Assembly (NCBI RefSeq): GCF_038051925.1
Contig: NZ_CP150634.1
Span: forward strand, 2,798,300-2,862,299
Reading direction: 5' to 3'
From: Methylotuvimicrobium sp. KM2
GTDB lineage: Bacteria > Pseudomonadota > Gammaproteobacteria > Methylococcales > Methylomonadaceae
Length of the DNA stretch: 64,000 bases
In this document: piece by piece, positions 1 to 8,908 of the stretch
How the letters are laid out: every line of letters starts with the position of its first letter
How positions within the stretch are numbered: position 1 is the first letter of the stretch
The notes under the pieces: generated by a model
The model's database searches: none
The model's input: the letters and a program-made list of their open reading frames with translations, nothing else
Told to the model about the DNA's origin: nothing
Made by a program: the position numbers and the translations under genes

Positions 1-324
1 TTTTCGTTTTCCAGAGAAGACGCCGAAAACAAATTCTTGCCCTTATACAATGAATCCGGGTTACTAGCGGATAACCCGTTTGAAGTGCTCGACGCTAAGG
101 GTGTCGGTCAATTGATGAAAATGACAGTTGAATTGGGACGACAAACCCGGCCCGATATCAAAGTGGGTATTTGCGGCGAACAAGGCGGACATCCGGAATC
201 GATCCGCTTTTGCCATCATATCAAACTGGATTATGTCTCATGTTCGGCACCTAGAATTCCTATCGCAAGACTCGCTGCGGCTCATGCCAAGTTGCTTGAA
301 AACGAATACAGCATAGAATTCTAA
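1..324 (+). CDS. ppdK: Pyruvate, phosphate dikinase, C-terminal fragment
   Basis: This is the 3' end of a gene that begins before the window; the reading frame is open from base 1 to the TAA at 322-324. The enzyme interconverts pyruvate, ATP and phosphate with phosphoenolpyruvate, AMP and pyrophosphate. The visible part is the end of the C-terminal PEP/pyruvate-binding barrel. It has [16 protein letters not shown], the GICGEQGG loop and [19 protein letters not shown], whose Cys matches the family's catalytic Cys near the C-terminus. The length and ending are normal. Use of this enzyme in carbon metabolism is common in gammaproteobacterial methanotrophs (known), which fits the rest of the window. 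Confidence 0.93.
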   Translation, partial: FSFSREDAENKFLPLYNESGLLADNPFEVLDAKGVGQLMKMTVELGRQTRPDIKVGICGEQGGHPESIRFCHHIKLDYVSCSAPRIPIARLAAAHAKLLENEYSIEF

Positions 325-366
325 TTGAGGCCCCAATCTTCGGCGATTAGGTACTTCGAAGTCAAA

Positions 367-392
367 TAGGGTACGCGGCGCGTACCCTACGG
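367..392. repeat. REP-type palindrome between convergent genes
   Basis: The sequence TAGGGTACGCGGCGCGTACC continues to CTAC and forms a near-perfect hairpin. On the minus strand it reads GTAGGGTACGCG..., the same GTAG-plus-palindrome form as the pair at 18945-18965 and 19042-19062. It lies between the convergent ends of ppdK and the glycosyltransferase gene and may also slow transcription from both sides. Confidence 0.7.
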
Positions 393-442
393 CACTAAAA
401 CAGTTGAACGCCTTTCAGTCAGACGTGAGTAAAAACTGACTC

Positions 443-1636
443 TCAACCGATCAACTCGATCAATCGGTCGGTCGACGTTTGCCAACTGAAATTTTCCAGC
501 ACGAACCGCCGATTGCCTTCCGACCGCTTGCCTCCTTTACCTTGGGAAAGCGCCTCACAAACTCTATCGGCGAACGACTGCGCATCGTCGATTATCGCGA
601 CATTCAAACTGTCATCGACCGGAATGCCTTCAATCGCCATCGATGTCGCAATGACGGGTTTAGCCATGGCCATTGCTTCCAGCACTTTATTTTGAATGCC
701 TCTCGCAATACGCAAAGGTGTAACGACCAAATCGGCATGCGCGATAAAGGGGCGAACATCGTCCACACTACCGGTCACGACCACACCTTCTATTTGGGCG
801 AGCGACAACACGTCCTTGGTCGGCTTAGAACCGACGATATAAAATTCGGTATCGGGGTGTTTTTTCCGAATGGCCGGAAATACTTTTTCGGCAAACCATT
901 TAACAGCATCGACATTGGCCCAATAATCCATAGCGCCGGTAAAGGCCAATACCTGGCTTTCCGGGCGATACGGCGAGTCGAATGGATGATTCGGCGAAAA
1001 ATAATCGGTATCGACGCCGTTATTGACCGAACCGATTCTATCCTGGAATTCAGGCGCTAATGTTTTAAATAAACCAGCTTCTTGTTCGGAAACAAAAAAA
1101 CCGGCTTTGGCTTGAGAGATCAATTGCTTCTCAAATTCGAGCAATCGTTCGGACTCGCGACGATAGATCCAGCTTTCCGGCCAAGTCATTTTCTCGGAGT
1201 ATTGCCTCCATTTATCCGAATCGACGTCGACATAATCGGCAATCAGCGTCAAATCTTCTCGATTAAGGACATATTGCCCCATGACCGAAGAAAAAATCAG
1301 CACTTTGCGAATCTGATGTCGCTCGATGACGTCATTCACCCATTGCTGGAGCTTAGGATTCATGTAATAAGGCAGACTTAGAGCCTTGCCGGTCAATAAC
1401 CCGGTAAGGCTTTTGATTTTGGATTGCAACGGATCTAGCGATTCGAAGCAGGATTCTTGACAGTAACTTTTGACCGTGTCGGCATACTGCCGATCATTGG
1501 GATCATCGATGAAGCTAGCCAAGAAGATTTGATACTGCTGCGATAATGCCTTTAGAAAATGAAACGAGCGGATTTTATCGCCTTTATTCGGCGGATAGGG
1601 AATACGATGAACCAAAAATAATAAATTTTTCCTCAT
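443..1636 (-). CDS. XrtA/PEP-CTERM-associated glycosyltransferase (TIGR03087-like)
   Basis: A 397-residue GT-B glycosyltransferase predicted to add a sugar during exopolysaccharide repeat-unit assembly in the cytoplasm. The N-terminus (FLVHRIPYPPNKGDKIRSFH) is typical of the exosortase-associated Stp1 family (TIGR03087). The C-terminal half has the nucleotide-sugar-binding region near residues 305-335 (VVTPLRIARGIQNKVLEAMA, with Glu320). It is the last gene of the minus-strand cluster and follows the FemAB-like gene by 3 bases, so co-transcription is likely. Donor and acceptor cannot be read from sequence. In related loci the exosortase usually lies close by; here the next gene is the convergent ppdK. 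Confidence 0.88.
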   Translation of the reverse strand: MRKNLLFLVHRIPYPPNKGDKIRSFHFLKALSQQYQIFLASFIDDPNDRQYADTVKSYCQESCFESLDPLQSKIKSLTGLLTGKALSLPYYMNPKLQQWVNDVIERHQIRKVLIFSSVMGQYVLNREDLTLIADYVDVDSDKWRQYSEKMTWPESWIYRRESERLLEFEKQLISQAKAGFFVSEQEAGLFKTLAPEFQDRIGSVNNGVDTDYFSPNHPFDSPYRPESQVLAFTGAMDYWANVDAVKWFAEKVFPAIRKKHPDTEFYIVGSKPTKDVLSLAQIEGVVVTGSVDDVRPFIAHADLVVTPLRIARGIQNKVLEAMAMAKPVIATSMAIEGIPVDDSLNVAIIDDAQSFADRVCEALSQGKGGKRSEGNRRFVLENFSWQTSTDRLIELIG

Positions 1637-1639
1637 GCA

Positions 1640-2659
1640 TCACCCCAAATCTTTCGATAGCCAAGGTCCGACGAACCGGCTGACCGGCAGAGGTAAACGT
1701 TTCCAGGCCTCGATAAACAATCGATATTTCGGATTCAACGGATTGATATCGGGCAAGCGATCGGCCTTGACTAAATGATACTCGTAAAATAACGGCTCGG
1801 GTTCAAAGCCCCAATGTTTTTTAAAGCGGTAGGAACCCGTGCCGATTTTACTGCGCCCGTAATCGAATATCTTAACGCCTTTTTCGACAGCCCGTCGCAT
1901 CACTTCCCAATACATGAAGTCGTTACCTTGCACCGATCTAGCTTGATCGATACCGCCGCCGTAATAAGGCAGTATTTCATCCTTGAAATAAAAACTCATG
2001 ACACTGGCAATCAGTTGACCGTCCTTTTCGACCGTCAATATCTCACATTGATCCTTAAATATATCCTGCAAAATTTGGAAATATTTTTTGGAAAACACCG
2101 GAGTACCGAGGTTTCTGACGCTTTCCGAATACGCTTGATAAAAACGTTCGATGTCTTGATCGATAACGCTCACCAAACCGGCATTGATACCTTTACGGAT
2201 CATCGCTCTTTGTTTGCGCGGAATCGCCAGCATGTTCTTTTCGGGGTCGGGGTCGAGTGTTTTGCGAAACGTCACATAGAGTTCTTTGTAGGGACGATCC
2301 GGCGATCGTTGAACCCGATTACGCATTTCCAGATAATCGACATTTAATTCCTCGGCCAAACGACAGGCTCCTTGATCGAGCATTGCATAACTTTCTTCGT
2401 CCTCGGCGACTATACCGCCATAAACGCAGAAGGATAACGAACACAAGGCATGCCCGAACAGCGGGCTTTTTATACGGGCCAACGGCAATATACCTGTAAC
2501 TTTGCCGTTTTTTTCAATGTAATAGAAATAAGTTTCATGGCCGAAGGCGCGTTCTATGACGTCTTTCCAGCCGGACAGATGAAAAAAAGTGGCGTCCGCT
2601 TGCTGCTCTACGAAGGCATCCCATTTTTTATAGTTGTCAGAGTCCAGTAATTTGAGCAT
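1640..2659 (-). CDS. FemAB-like XrtA/PEP-CTERM-associated protein (TIGR03019-like)
   Basis: A 339-residue protein of the FemAB/GNAT-fold group seen in exosortase-A loci. Members are thought to transfer an acyl or aminoacyl group, but the substrate of this subgroup is not known. The start (MLKLLDSDNYKKWDAFVEQQ, then ATFFHLSGWKDVIERAFGH) and the second half (FDYGRSKIGTGSYRFKKHWGF, residues about 262-282) match the family pattern. There is no signal peptide, so it should act in the cytoplasm. It sits between the deacetylase and the glycosyltransferase in one tight transcription unit, which points to a role in exopolysaccharide or glycan modification. Confidence 0.85.
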   Translation of the reverse strand: MLKLLDSDNYKKWDAFVEQQADATFFHLSGWKDVIERAFGHETYFYYIEKNGKVTGILPLARIKSPLFGHALCSLSFCVYGGIVAEDEESYAMLDQGACRLAEELNVDYLEMRNRVQRSPDRPYKELYVTFRKTLDPDPEKNMLAIPRKQRAMIRKGINAGLVSVIDQDIERFYQAYSESVRNLGTPVFSKKYFQILQDIFKDQCEILTVEKDGQLIASVMSFYFKDEILPYYGGGIDQARSVQGNDFMYWEVMRRAVEKGVKIFDYGRSKIGTGSYRFKKHWGFEPEPLFYEYHLVKADRLPDINPLNPKYRLFIEAWKRLPLPVSRFVGPWLSKDLG

Positions 2660-2689
2660 TGTTTGATGAAGTAAAGGAATAAGAGCGGC

Positions 2690-3547
2690 TCATCGGCCTT
2701 TATCGATATTGAGAAAAACATTCTCCATCGTATCCCAGGAAAAATCGTGGAGCAGATTGACGATGCGCCCTTCCATTTTATCGAGATTCAAATAATGCCG
2801 GAATTTCGATTTGAAACTCACGCTTTTCTGTCTAGGTTGTTCGGGGTCGATTTCCCAAGGATGGCAATAAAAAATTCCGGCCTGATGTTCTTTTTGATTA
2901 ATGACGTTAAAGGCCCATTTGGATAAAAAATAAGGATAAAACCTGAAAAAACCGCCGCCGCCGCACGGCCAATTCTTACCGGCTAATGGCAGCGTGGTAA
3001 TCGGAATTTCCTTGAAGTTTTTTTCCGCAATCGGTTCGTAGATAAAGCGCGGCGCTTCCGGCATGCCGTATAAATCATGCTTGACCGGATAGACGCTGGA
3101 ACTGTATCGGAATCCCGCTTCAGCGAGAATATTGTGCGCCCAAGGATTACTCGCGCCGATCGAATAACTCGGCGCCCGATAACCGATCACTTCTCCACCG
3201 CCGATATCTTCGAGCATTGCTTTGGTTTTGACGATATCGCTACGAAATTGCTCGGGCTCGAGCTCGGTGACTCGAATATGATCATAACCATGACATGCCA
3301 GCTCATGACCTTCCTTGACGATTCTTTGTATCAATGCCGGATACCGTTCGGCAATCCAACCGAGAGTAAAAAAAGTCGCTTTGATGTTGTGTTTTTCGAA
3401 TAAATCCAAGAAACGATGCGTATTGTAATCCGCCCGTTGCGGCAATGTTTCCCAGTCGGATTTGGCAATTGTTTTCTCAAACGCGGAGACTTGAAAATAA
3501 TCTTCCACATCGACGGTCATCGCATTCGTTATACTGTTTTTATTCAT
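2690..3547 (-). CDS. Polysaccharide deacetylase, XrtA-associated (TIGR03006/DUF3473-like)
   Basis: A 285-residue NodB-fold carbohydrate esterase 4 protein. Metal and catalytic motifs are all visible: MTVDVEDYFQV (Asp pair), HELACHGYDH (the HxxxH metal motif), GYRAPSYS and FYCHPWEID near residue 230. The C-terminal segment after about residue 215 is the DUF3473-like tail that marks the exosortase-associated subfamily. No signal peptide is seen. It probably removes acetyl groups from a polysaccharide precursor or intermediate of the pathway encoded around it. It lies between the outer-membrane barrel gene and the FemAB-like gene. Confidence 0.88.
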   Translation of the reverse strand: MNKNSITNAMTVDVEDYFQVSAFEKTIAKSDWETLPQRADYNTHRFLDLFEKHNIKATFFTLGWIAERYPALIQRIVKEGHELACHGYDHIRVTELEPEQFRSDIVKTKAMLEDIGGGEVIGYRAPSYSIGASNPWAHNILAEAGFRYSSSVYPVKHDLYGMPEAPRFIYEPIAEKNFKEIPITTLPLAGKNWPCGGGGFFRFYPYFLSKWAFNVINQKEHQAGIFYCHPWEIDPEQPRQKSVSFKSKFRHYLNLDKMEGRIVNLLHDFSWDTMENVFLNIDKGR

Positions 3548-3593
3548 TAAAGACCTAATTGCTGTAAAACAAACTCTGCATGTATCGTTAAAA

Positions 3594-5114
3594 TTAGAAA
3601 AAAGCCATCAAATTAAATGTAATGCGATTTTCGTCAAAACTATTGACGTTAGTGTTTGAACTTTGATTGATATAACGATATTCAATATTACCGTTCAATT
3701 GCCTCAAGATGCTTCTTTGCACTCGAAACGCCACGTCGAAGCGGTTGTCCGTTGAAAAGTCGGTGTCGGTAACTTGGTAACCGGAACTTAAAAAGGTATT
3801 GGTTCTGGGCATAAATCGCCACATCCAAGTTCCTCTGATACCATAAACCTCGTCCTTGACTTGACTCTCTTGAAAAGTTCTTCTTTCGGTGAAAACATTC
3901 CCGCCGAGTATGCTTTTACCGGTACGGTAGGAATACGAGAGCTGCCCTCTTCTTCTGACAAAAACATCGTCAATCAAAGTCGGCAAGGCGATATTAAAAA
4001 GTATCGGATTACCATCTGCATCATTGATAGGCTCACCGAATTCATCTTCAAACGGAATGATTTGTTCTTCGAACAACACCTGCTGAACTGTGGTGGTGTC
4101 CTCGTTATAAGTTAGATTAACTACTGATTGAGGCGTAAAATAACGAAGATTGGTTTGCCAAACATTGCCGGTATTGGTGCCGACATCGTTGTTACGATAG
4201 GTCGTCGTCCATTGCAGGCGCTGGAACGGCGAAATAAAAACAGTCACATAAGAATTGTTGCCGTAACCCGCCGATACGCTGAATCGCTGGCTTGGTCTCC
4301 ATTGTCCGCCGAAATTATAATAAAAGCCGTTTCGGCTGAACCCGGTAGTCGACCGAAAATCGTTGTTTGCATACCCGCCTTGCGCGATCAAGCTAAATTT
4401 TCTATTCAGGATATAGCGCAGTGACGCATTGGAATCTTGAAAGCGTATTTCTTCGCCGCTACTGTTTCGGTTGATTCTATTATTGAAATTCAAACGCCAA
4501 CCCACTTTCGAAAAATACCTGCCGCTATTCAGCATGACGTTTTGCGAAAAACTATCGGTATCCGACAAAGGGCCTTCGCTGGAACTTACCCTATCGTAAC
4601 TCGCTCGAGCCATACCGTTAGCATAGCTTCCAAACCTTGGGGTCCATGTCGGAGCGATTCCAAATGTAGAAATCGTTGAAGTATTGCTTCGATCCCCGGT
4701 AAAGTTATCGCTAACGATCCGCGTGTTGGAAATATTTTGCTGACTAATAGAGCTACGAGACTGAACGAAAAACCGCCCCGGTGAAACGATGTAGTTGCTG
4801 TTATATTGTAATTGATGATTCAAATCGATGTTGGAGTCGCCGCCGGCATTATAAATACTTTGCAACCGATAATTCAGATTTAAATTATAACGGCCCGATT
4901 GACCGTTAACAAAAAAACCGGGCGTAATCGCGGTTACCCAAGCGCTTTCTTCCTCGCCTTTCGGCGCGAGTCTAATATTGTCCGAGTAAACTTCTTGTAA
5001 AAAAATACTGGGCCTGAACCTAAGATTTAAAGCCCAGGCATCAGTAGAACAACCCCATACCAAGTAACCGCTGAACGAAGCGACAATGAACCGCCTTAAT
5101 TTAAGGTGTTTCAT
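3594..5114 (-). CDS. PEP-CTERM-system outer-membrane beta-barrel protein (TIGR03016-like)
   Basis: A 506-residue exported protein. An N-terminal signal sequence (MKHLKLRRFIVASFSGYLVWG..AWA) precedes alternating hydrophobic/polar strands throughout, rich in Asn, Arg, Tyr and Ser, and the chain ends in Phe (FNLMAFF), the usual terminal signature of outer-membrane barrels. The family accompanies exosortase-A exopolysaccharide loci; a role in passage of the polymer across the outer membrane is inferred, not proven. It starts 6 bases after the tyrosine-kinase gene. In many related loci a secretion ATPase (TIGR03015) follows this gene, but here the deacetylase follows directly. Confidence 0.85.
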   Translation of the reverse strand: MKHLKLRRFIVASFSGYLVWGCSTDAWALNLRFRPSIFLQEVYSDNIRLAPKGEEESAWVTAITPGFFVNGQSGRYNLNLNYRLQSIYNAGGDSNIDLNHQLQYNSNYIVSPGRFFVQSRSSISQQNISNTRIVSDNFTGDRSNTSTISTFGIAPTWTPRFGSYANGMARASYDRVSSSEGPLSDTDSFSQNVMLNSGRYFSKVGWRLNFNNRINRNSSGEEIRFQDSNASLRYILNRKFSLIAQGGYANNDFRSTTGFSRNGFYYNFGGQWRPSQRFSVSAGYGNNSYVTVFISPFQRLQWTTTYRNNDVGTNTGNVWQTNLRYFTPQSVVNLTYNEDTTTVQQVLFEEQIIPFEDEFGEPINDADGNPILFNIALPTLIDDVFVRRRGQLSYSYRTGKSILGGNVFTERRTFQESQVKDEVYGIRGTWMWRFMPRTNTFLSSGYQVTDTDFSTDNRFDVAFRVQRSILRQLNGNIEYRYINQSSNTNVNSFDENRITFNLMAFF

Positions 5115-5120
5115 AAAAAA

Positions 5121-6026
5121 TTAATATTGTCCGTATCCGTAGTAGTTCATATCCAGGCTTCTTTGCGTTTTGTTCAACAATGCAAGAACCACATCGCAGG
5201 ACTCCAATTTTTTGACCGCTTCCATCACAATATTTTGAGCCGTTTTTTCGGCTTCGATGACCAAAATAACCTGACCGACCATGCTGGATAAAACTTCCGC
5301 TTGTGTGGCCGCCAACAACGGCGGCGAATCGAAAATCACGATCCGGTCGGCATAACGCTCACTCAACTCTCTGGAAAGGTTAATCATTTTGTTACTTGCG
5401 AGTAATTCGGTCGAGAATTGATGTGCCTTTCCAGCCGGAACGATACGAAGGCCGGCGATTTCAGTTTGCAAAATAATATCCGAAAAATCAATCTTGTTAC
5501 CTTCCAAATATTCAATGAGCCCGGGCGTTCTTTTGATACCCAACACCCTGGAAACCGATGGTTTTGCGACATCCGCGTCGATTAGCAACACTTGCTTATC
5601 GCGCTCGGCCGCAATGCTGATGGCTAAGTTAATAGCGGAAAAGGTTTTTCCTTCTCCTGGAACACTACTTGTCACCAAAATAAGATTAGATCGCTCGATG
5701 CCTTTTTCAATGCCGCCTAGGGCATTGGACATGATAGGCCGCTTAATGCTTCTAAATTCTTCGGCAATCTTCATGTGCCCAACGGACGGATCGATAAAAC
5801 CGTGTTCGTGTAGAAACTCCCAATTAAACCGTTCGATGTTTTTTTCGCCAGCGTTTGAGGAGTGGGCTTTGGCATTGGCGTTATTATCGTCAGATAAGAA
5901 AAAAGCATCTAATGCATCATTGGTGTGCGTCATTTCTGTTTGACTGTCAACAACGGAGCTGGACCTTTTCGCAGGACCGAGACTCTCGGCTAAGCTAGCT
6001 TTTTCTAAAGCCTTTTCAATACTCAT
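5121..6026 (-). CDS. XrtA-associated tyrosine autokinase (TIGR03018-like BY-kinase)
   Basis: A 301-residue bacterial tyrosine kinase that works with a Wzz-type partner to control exopolysaccharide polymerisation and export. The P-loop is VTSSVPGEGKT (residues about 118-128), the Walker A' motif is LLIDADVAKP (147-156) and Walker B is IVIFDSPPLL. The C-terminus ends NYYGYGQY, the tyrosine cluster that is autophosphorylated in this family. Residues 1-70 are poorly conserved and rich in Asn and Ser. The partner chain-length gene lies just upstream, but separated by 549 bases that contain a dispersed repeat, so this gene may have its own promoter. Confidence 0.92.
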   Translation of the reverse strand: MSIEKALEKASLAESLGPAKRSSSVVDSQTEMTHTNDALDAFFLSDDNNANAKAHSSNAGEKNIERFNWEFLHEHGFIDPSVGHMKIAEEFRSIKRPIMSNALGGIEKGIERSNLILVTSSVPGEGKTFSAINLAISIAAERDKQVLLIDADVAKPSVSRVLGIKRTPGLIEYLEGNKIDFSDIILQTEIAGLRIVPAGKAHQFSTELLASNKMINLSRELSERYADRIVIFDSPPLLAATQAEVLSSMVGQVILVIEAEKTAQNIVMEAVKKLESCDVVLALLNKTQRSLDMNYYGYGQY

Positions 6027-6104
6027 TCATTACTCCAAAACTTCATCATTCCGTGGCCTGTCAGATATCCTGGGATCGATATAATCATACTTTTTCCATT
6101 AATA

Positions 6105-6332
6105 TATACTCATCATAGATGAAAATTCGGCCTCGGGGCGCCCGTTAAAGGACGCCGTGAACCCAGCACCTAAATTATGGAAGATAGCTAGCATAGCCAA
6201 AAGGCTATGGAATTTAGGTGCTGGGTGAATACGTCCACGTAGGCTCTATACCAGCTCCATGCTGGCAAAGCCTTTATCGCGCACCCCGAGGCCTCCTCCG
6301 GCACTGCCGAAATTTGAAGTGCGAAAGGTATA
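6105..6332. repeat. Dispersed palindromic repeat, TATACC-end type (copy A)
   Basis: A 228-bp element. Its ends are inverted copies of a terminal sequence of about 27 bp, TATACCTTTCGCACTTCAAA followed by TTTCGGC. The left end reads TATACTCATCATAGATGAAA and the right end, on the minus strand, reads TTATACCTTTCGCACTTCAA. Inside are a hairpin (CCAGCTCCATGCTGG) and the constant block shared by all the window's repeats (6226-6245 on the minus strand). A second hairpin module is inserted at 6162-6225. It lies between the chain-length and kinase genes, so it could affect their joint expression. Confidence 0.8.
6162..6225. mobile_element. 64-bp hairpin insertion with 4-bp target duplication inside copy A
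   Basis: A palindrome starting CCCAGCACCTAAATT and ending AATTTAGGTGCTGGG is flanked by TGAA at 6158-6161 and again at 6226-6229. Copy F (41421-41580) has the same repeat without this module and with a single TTCA at that point. This is the pattern left by an insertion that duplicated 4 bp of target. Related modules sit at the same place in copies B, D and E. Confidence 0.65.
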
Positions 6333-6575
6333 ACTCTGTCTCGACAACTATTCAGAACTATTTTACAAACATAACTTATATTATTGATTGCGTTAAGGAC
6401 TAGCGACTTTCTTTCAGATATTATTAATAAATTTCAAACCTATCAAAAACAAAGAAGACGCAGTGAGTCATCTTTACTTGCCGCAGCTTTAAGATATGCC
6501 CTTGATATGTAACTCGCGTTTCATTCGCAATGTCAAAACTTGATGAGCAAGAAATATCATTGCGGCATTCTAATT
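6333..6575. other. Non-coding leader, nothing further recognised
   Basis: AT-rich sequence between the repeat and the 3' end of the chain-length gene. I see no gene, tRNA or strong terminator. It could hold a promoter for the kinase gene, but I could not identify one with confidence, including no sigma-54 type site. Confidence 0.4.
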
Positions 6576-8093
6576 CTAGACTTTAAAAACCATAATTCCG
6601 GCATAAGCGGTCACTAACAATCCGCAAGCCATCGCATATTGAACGATTTGCATCCTCATTTTTCTCGTTTGCTCACGATTTCTAACAATAGAGACGCTGC
6701 CTAAAACAGGAATCCCCGTCATCGTTCTGATTTGATTGGATGCAATAAAAGTCGGCTTTATCAATACCGCTAAAAAGGCGATCGCGATACCTACAACTAG
6801 CCCGCCCCCTAAAGCGGCTGAATAAAGAATGGCTCTTTTAGGCCCGGATGGAGACAATGGCTTATTAGGCGGATCGGCCACTTTAAATCTTAACGATGTC
6901 CCCTCGGCATCAACCTTTTCCGTTAAGTTCATCTGCTCTTTTCTTTGCAGCAAGGCATCGTAATTTTTCTTAATCGCACTATAGTCTCTATTCAGGTTCT
7001 GCATCTCCGTTTCAACGTTCAATCGTTGATTGAATTCATCATCGAGCCTAACAATTTTTTGTTCATGGGATTCTATTCTCGATTTAATCGATGCTATCTG
7101 TGCATCGATTTCGTTAAGGGATGCCTTGATGGATTGAACGAACGGATTGGAATGCGCCACGGTCGCACCTTCCGTTTCAAGCTCCTCTTTTTCTTGCGAT
7201 TTGCGTTTCAAGATGGATCTAATTTGATCGTTAATAACCTTTACGCTTGGGTGCTTACGCGTGTATTTCAACAATAACTCATCACGCTGGGAAATCAGGG
7301 CCGTTAACCTTGGGTCTTCCGCTTTGCTAGTATTGAGCGACAAGCCCCATTCGTCTTCCGCACTTTCTTGTGCTTCCACTAACTGTTCTTGTAATACTTG
7401 CTTTCTCGAATCCAGTTCTTTTAAAGCTAATCTAGCTTCTTCAATGGCTCTATTCAATTCTTGTATTTGGCCGACTTGATCGCCGCCTTGTCCTGGCAGC
7501 ATCCCGACATTAGCCCGTTTGAAATTTTCCCGCGCTTTTTCAGCGTTTCTAAGTCGTTGTTCGTACTCTTGAATTTGAGTCAATAAAAAACGCTGTGTCG
7601 AATCGGCATCATCCAAGGCTGTTTTTTGCGCCTGTTCCGAAAAAACCGTAAGTACGGATTGAACGACATGTTTGGCTTCGAGCGGATCTGTTGTCTCATA
7701 GCTAATGGAAAAAATATCATTTTTTCCGCCATCTATCTTAATGTTTTCTTTCAGCTTATTAATTAAGGCTAACTTTTCGCTTTCGGTGTTTATATTCGTA
7801 TCCAAGCCCGCCAGGTTGGCTATTTTTTCCAAATGATATCGTGTAAACATCAGCTGTTTCATGATCGCGACCATGCCTCTAACATCGGACTGTATCGCTA
7901 AGCCGCTCAATAATGGCCTCAGCATGGTTCTGGTATCAACCTGAACGCGCGCAGTAGACGAGTATTTATCGGGCAGGTTCAGAATATACCACCAAGCGGG
8001 AAGACAAATGAGCCAGGCCGAAACAATAATAAACCACTTATATCGGAATGTTGCCTTTATATAATAAAGAATTTCAGCAAATTGCTCTTGCAT
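6576..8093 (-). CDS. Exopolysaccharide chain-length determinant, XrtA-associated (TIGR03007-like)
   Basis: A 505-residue Wzz/PCP-type inner-membrane protein that sets polymer length and activates the tyrosine kinase. It has an N-terminal membrane segment (about 19-38, KWFIIVSAWLICLPAWWYIL), a long periplasmic part with coiled coil (about 165-385, including QIQELNRAIEEARLALKELD), the Pro-rich stretch before the second membrane segment (ADPPNKPLSPSGPKRAILYS, about 400-420) and a further membrane segment at the C-terminus. The kinase domain is a separate gene (5121-6026), as is usual in this family. It follows the export lipoprotein gene by 89 bases. Confidence 0.9.
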   Translation of the reverse strand: MQEQFAEILYYIKATFRYKWFIIVSAWLICLPAWWYILNLPDKYSSTARVQVDTRTMLRPLLSGLAIQSDVRGMVAIMKQLMFTRYHLEKIANLAGLDTNINTESEKLALINKLKENIKIDGGKNDIFSISYETTDPLEAKHVVQSVLTVFSEQAQKTALDDADSTQRFLLTQIQEYEQRLRNAEKARENFKRANVGMLPGQGGDQVGQIQELNRAIEEARLALKELDSRKQVLQEQLVEAQESAEDEWGLSLNTSKAEDPRLTALISQRDELLLKYTRKHPSVKVINDQIRSILKRKSQEKEELETEGATVAHSNPFVQSIKASLNEIDAQIASIKSRIESHEQKIVRLDDEFNQRLNVETEMQNLNRDYSAIKKNYDALLQRKEQMNLTEKVDAEGTSLRFKVADPPNKPLSPSGPKRAILYSAALGGGLVVGIAIAFLAVLIKPTFIASNQIRTMTGIPVLGSVSIVRNREQTRKMRMQIVQYAMACGLLVTAYAGIMVFKV

Positions 8094-8182
8094 ATCTAAA
8101 CACTACCTCTTAATAAATCCGCACATAAACCATGCTTCGCGCGAAGTCTATACGGAATACAACTATTAAAAATTATCCCCAT

Positions 8183-8908
8183 TTAGAAAAAGGATTCCGG
8201 AATAATCAAAATATCGCCCGGCATTATCCTAACATTCGCCGACAAATCGCCATTGCTTAATAAGTCGTCTATTCGAACTCCGAATTGATAATCGTCATCA
8301 TCGATTTTTCGAATAATACTTGCTCTATTACCATCGGAAAAGATTCCCAGACCGCCCACTTGTATCATTAAATCGAGCAAGGTCATGCCTTTTTTATAAG
8401 GAAAGGCTCTAGCGGTACCGCTTCCTCCCATGCCGCCGCCCATACCTCCTCCCATGCCGCCGCCCATACCTCCTCCCATGCCGCCGCCCATACCTCCTCC
8501 CATGCCTCCTCCCATGCCGCCGCCCATGCCTCCTCCCATGCCGCTACCGGTCATGATAATTTTTACTTGCTGTTCGTAAATACCCTGAAAACCGCCCACA
8601 ATGATGGCAACTTGAGGGTCTCTGACATATTCGCTCAAAATGACTTCCATTTCACGCGCCAATTCGGAAGGCGTTCTGCCAATTGCATCGACGTCGTCGA
8701 TCAATGGCGTGGTTATCTTGCCATCGGGTCGAACGGTCGCTGTTGTCGATATTTCCGGATAGCCCCATACAAATATCTGCACACTGTCTCCCGGACCAAT
8801 TCTATAGGTATAGTCTTGCGGCAATTCAGATTCATCTGTCAAGGGAGGATAACCGCATCCGGACAAAAGCAAGAAGAACAGAGATAAGATAAATATTTTT
8901 TTTGTCAT
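8183..8908 (-). CDS. OPX-family polysaccharide export lipoprotein with Gly-Met repeat (TIGR03027-like)
   Basis: A 241-residue Wza-like outer-membrane export protein of the exosortase-A type. The signal peptide ends at a lipobox (LLLSGC, Cys18). The polysaccharide-export domain follows (YRIGPGDSVQIFVWGYPEIS, residues about 35-54; VRPDGKITTPLIDDV; Tyr94-Val100), then a SLBB-like part (residues about 170-241, MTLLDLMIQVGGLGIF, PGDILIIPESFF). Between them, residues 123-162 are ten perfect GMGG units, which I do not expect in this family; the unit is encoded by 12-bp repeats. It is the first gene of the minus-strand transcription unit. The start gives a normal lipoprotein signal. Confidence 0.9.
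   Translation of the reverse strand: MTKKIFILSLFFLLLSGCGYPPLTDESELPQDYTYRIGPGDSVQIFVWGYPEISTTATVRPDGKITTPLIDDVDAIGRTPSELAREMEVILSEYVRDPQVAIIVGGFQGIYEQQVKIIMTGSGMGGGMGGGMGGGMGGGMGGGMGGGMGGGMGGGMGGGMGGSGTARAFPYKKGMTLLDLMIQVGGLGIFSDGNRASIIRKIDDDDYQFGVRIDDLLSNGDLSANVRIMPGDILIIPESFF
8421..8542 (-). repeat. In-frame 12-bp tandem repeat coding ten GMGG units
   Basis: Ten 12-bp units, read on the plus strand as variations of CCGCCGCCCAT and CCTCCTCCCAT, code for Gly-Met-Gly-Gly within the export lipoprotein. Synonymous differences between units (gcc/acc, ccg/cct) show that the array is not one recent slippage event. Copy number is likely to vary between strains. Confidence 0.9.

Noticed and set aside
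3594..3600. Missing TIGR03015-type ATPase hidden between the barrel and deacetylase genes
   Set aside because: Only 46 bases separate the two genes, so it is truly absent at this place.
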